NCBI GenBank assembly: GCA_019456305.1
Contig: VRUD01000048.1
Coordinates: forward strand, 1 to 33,578
Direction of reading: 5' to 3'
DNA: 33,578 nt
Origin: Cytophagales bacterium
GTDB lineage: Bacteria > Bacteroidota > Bacteroidia > Cytophagales > VRUD01
The notes beneath the pieces were generated by a model. It was not told the DNA's origin, did not search any database, and saw nothing but the letters and a program-made list of their open reading frames with translations. Made by a program: the position numbers and the translations under genes. This document shows, in pieces, positions 32,226 through 33,578 of this stretch; position 1 is the stretch's first letter, and every line of letters begins with the position of its first letter.

Positions 32226-32267
32226 GCATGGCGCAGAGCGGGAGGCACTATGCGCTCTGCGCCATGC
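32226..32267. terminator. GCGCAT-repeat hairpin between convergent guaA and hydrolase
   Basis: GCATGGCGCAGAGCG (32226-32240) and CGCTCTGCGCCATGC (32253-32267) are perfectly complementary over 15 bp with a 12-nt loop, starting 5 bp after the guaA stop. ACTTTTCATT follows on the plus strand. It belongs to the GCGCATAGC repeat family and may act as a two-way terminator. Confidence 0.6.
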
Positions 32268-32272
32268 ACTTT

Positions 32273-33325
32273 TCATTCATTCAATACTTTGATGATTACA
32301 TCACAAAATACTTCCGGCTCTTTGAGAAATGTAAAATGACCTGAATTTTGCAGCACGATCAATTCTTTATGCGGAGCTTCCAGCTCGTTGTAATATTTAT
32401 CTAAAAGATTGCCGGGCGACACACCATCGTGTTTTCCCTGGATAAAATATACGGGGACTTCTACCTTTCTTACAGTTTTAGCCGGGGCATATTCCCATAA
32501 TTTATCACCTTCGTTTTTGAGCAGGTTTTTATAATGATAAAATACACCAAAGCCATATTGTACCCAGCGAAAAAAACCATATTCAGGGGACTTTAAAATT
32601 GATTTAAAAAATTTTGATTGCGTTGTTTGGCCATATAAAAAGCCTCCGTACCTGGTGAGGATCGGGTACTTAACCGCAAAGCCTTTGATCGGGTTTTTGT
32701 AGGGAGGCTCGCCAAGTTTTTCAAGGCGTTTCAGGGCTTTTTTATCCCCTCTTTTTTGCGCTTCTTCCACAACAAATCTATGCGAAAACTTTTCCTGCTC
32801 CAGCATATCAACACCTTGCCCTGCTCCGATATAAGCATGGAGCAATTCTGGGTGTCTTTTTACGAGGTACATACCCATATAAGAACCCCACGAATGCCCA
32901 ACTAAGTAAAGCTTTTGTTTATTGAATCTTTTGATTAAATATAGCATCAGCTCATGGGCGTCCTTTAAGGTTTGCTCTGCGGTTATGGATTTTTTCGGAG
33001 TTGACCAGTTATAGGACTTGCCTGAACCCCGCTGATCCCAATGCACCACCACAAACCTCTCCTCCAACTTTGCCTGAAACCTGTAGGCCAACCCATCATA
33101 AGGGGTACCCGGCCCTCCATGCAGAAAAAGCAAAACGGGATTGTTGATATTGTTGCCTCTTATTAATAATGCCTGTTTTACGCCTCCGATCTCCACTTTT
33201 TCCATCGAAGCAATACTAATTTCAACAATATTTCCCCCGGCATCCAAAAAACGTTTTGTTGTTGAACAGGCAGATGCGAAGTATATTAATCCTATACCGA
33301 GCAATACAAGGTTAAAAATTTTCAC
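32273..33325 (-). CDS. Lipoprotein alpha/beta hydrolase, proline iminopeptidase-like (S33)
   Basis: The 350 residues begin with a lipoprotein signal (MKIFNLVLLGIGLIYFASAC), with Cys20 as the lipidation site. The hydrolase fold follows: FLHGGPGTPYDG (oxyanion region, HGGPG), VVHWDQRGSGKSYNW, the nucleophile elbow GHSWGS (Ser145), Asp300 in GKHDGVSP and His330 in NSGHFTFL. HGGPG and DQRGSGKS are marks of the S33 proline-iminopeptidase group. Membrane-anchored export with an aminopeptidase or esterase role is likely; the substrate is unknown. It is convergent with guaA. Confidence 0.9.
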   Translation of the reverse strand: MKIFNLVLLGIGLIYFASACSTTKRFLDAGGNIVEISIASMEKVEIGGVKQALLIRGNNINNPVLLFLHGGPGTPYDGLAYRFQAKLEERFVVVHWDQRGSGKSYNWSTPKKSITAEQTLKDAHELMLYLIKRFNKQKLYLVGHSWGSYMGMYLVKRHPELLHAYIGAGQGVDMLEQEKFSHRFVVEEAQKRGDKKALKRLEKLGEPPYKNPIKGFAVKYPILTRYGGFLYGQTTQSKFFKSILKSPEYGFFRWVQYGFGVFYHYKNLLKNEGDKLWEYAPAKTVRKVEVPVYFIQGKHDGVSPGNLLDKYYNELEAPHKELIVLQNSGHFTFLKEPEVFCDVIIKVLNE

Positions 33326-33578
33326 ATTAAGAAATGTTTTAACATAAATTAGTCATTAGTCATTAGTATAGCGTTTCACTAAAATAATAACAAATAAAAA
33401 ATAATTACTATCCTCAATTATTCATAAAATTCCAATTTCAAAATCCCAACTTCAAAATAAATCCCAAGTTCAAAATCCCAAACTCAAAATAAATCCCAAG
33501 CTCAAAATCCCAACTTCAAAATAAATCCCAAGTTTAAAATCCCAATTTCAGAACACAAAGTTACGATTTTCTGCTTAT
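33326..33578. repeat. Right edge: 32-bp tandem array and ATTAGTC repeats
   Basis: TTAGTCATTAGTCATTAG lies at 33350-33367. Three units of 32 bp (CAAAATCCCAACTTCAAAAT, then AAATCCCAAGTT) start at 33439, 33471 and 33503, followed by a partial unit to about 33555. The repeats are related in style to the insertion in ksgA. No gene is visible. Confidence 0.85.

Noticed and set aside
33439-33555. Possible CRISPR array (32-bp periodicity)
   Set aside because: The whole 32-bp period is repeated with no variable spacers, and the unit is itself built from smaller words.

Overview
This AT-rich window looks like chromosomal DNA from a member of the Bacteroidota, probably an uncultured lineage. Four observations point that way: a secreted protein with a type IX secretion (Por) C-terminal domain; promoters of the Bacteroidota type (TTTG, then TAnnTTTG); the gene order yceD-rpmF-plsX-fabH-efp-accB-accC; and a DUF7033-type polysaccharide deacetylase next to a BioF2/FemAB-like acyltransferase. 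I see no phage, plasmid, CRISPR array, transposase or tRNA.

Layout. (1) 75-7971, minus strand: a fatty-acid and translation housekeeping block in transcription order pdxA, yceD, rpmF, plsX, fabH, efp, accB, accC. It is interrupted by an unusual 850-bp repeat island between plsX and fabH. (2) 8479-14522, plus strand: ksgA (rsmA), mgtE, an M16 peptidase, an O-methyltransferase, an ECF sigma factor with a small overlapping partner, and nth. (3) 14790-17330, minus: clpC. (4) 17588-29300: a surface-polysaccharide region. Minus-strand genes are a flippase, a glycosyltransferase-methyltransferase fusion and a GT4 enzyme. Plus-strand genes are a UDP-GlcNAc 2-epimerase, a T9SS cargo protein, a deacetylase and an acyltransferase. 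A second minus-strand group holds a methyltransferase, a GT2 enzyme and an FtsE-like ATPase. (5) 29364-33325: a small conserved-looking ORF, a transaldolase-family enzyme, the SRP RNA gene (ffs), guaA and a lipoprotein alpha/beta hydrolase.

The most striking property is the density of short repeats. Almost every intergenic gap of more than about 60 bp holds tandem or palindromic repeats: GCGCATAGCGCATGGC-type arrays, a 20-bp perfect palindrome AATCCCGAGTACTCGGGATT, AGGTGTCGGACACCT hairpins, AACTAAAAAC runs, 7-bp, 11-bp and 32-bp tandem arrays, and GTAG-type REP-like hairpins. Several of these also sit inside genes, in frame: the accB linker, the ksgA loop and probably its start codon, the yceD C-terminus, a tal loop and a GT4 loop. 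This resembles the Rickettsia palindromic elements in principle.

The best candidate for something undescribed is the plsX-fabH island. Two 11-bp-period arrays share the core GAATTAC, lie in opposite orientation (about 10 and 16 units), and flank nested inverted REP-like hairpins plus a remnant of a four-helix-bundle (23S rRNA intervening-sequence type) protein gene. All functions are assigned by reading motifs, without database searches.
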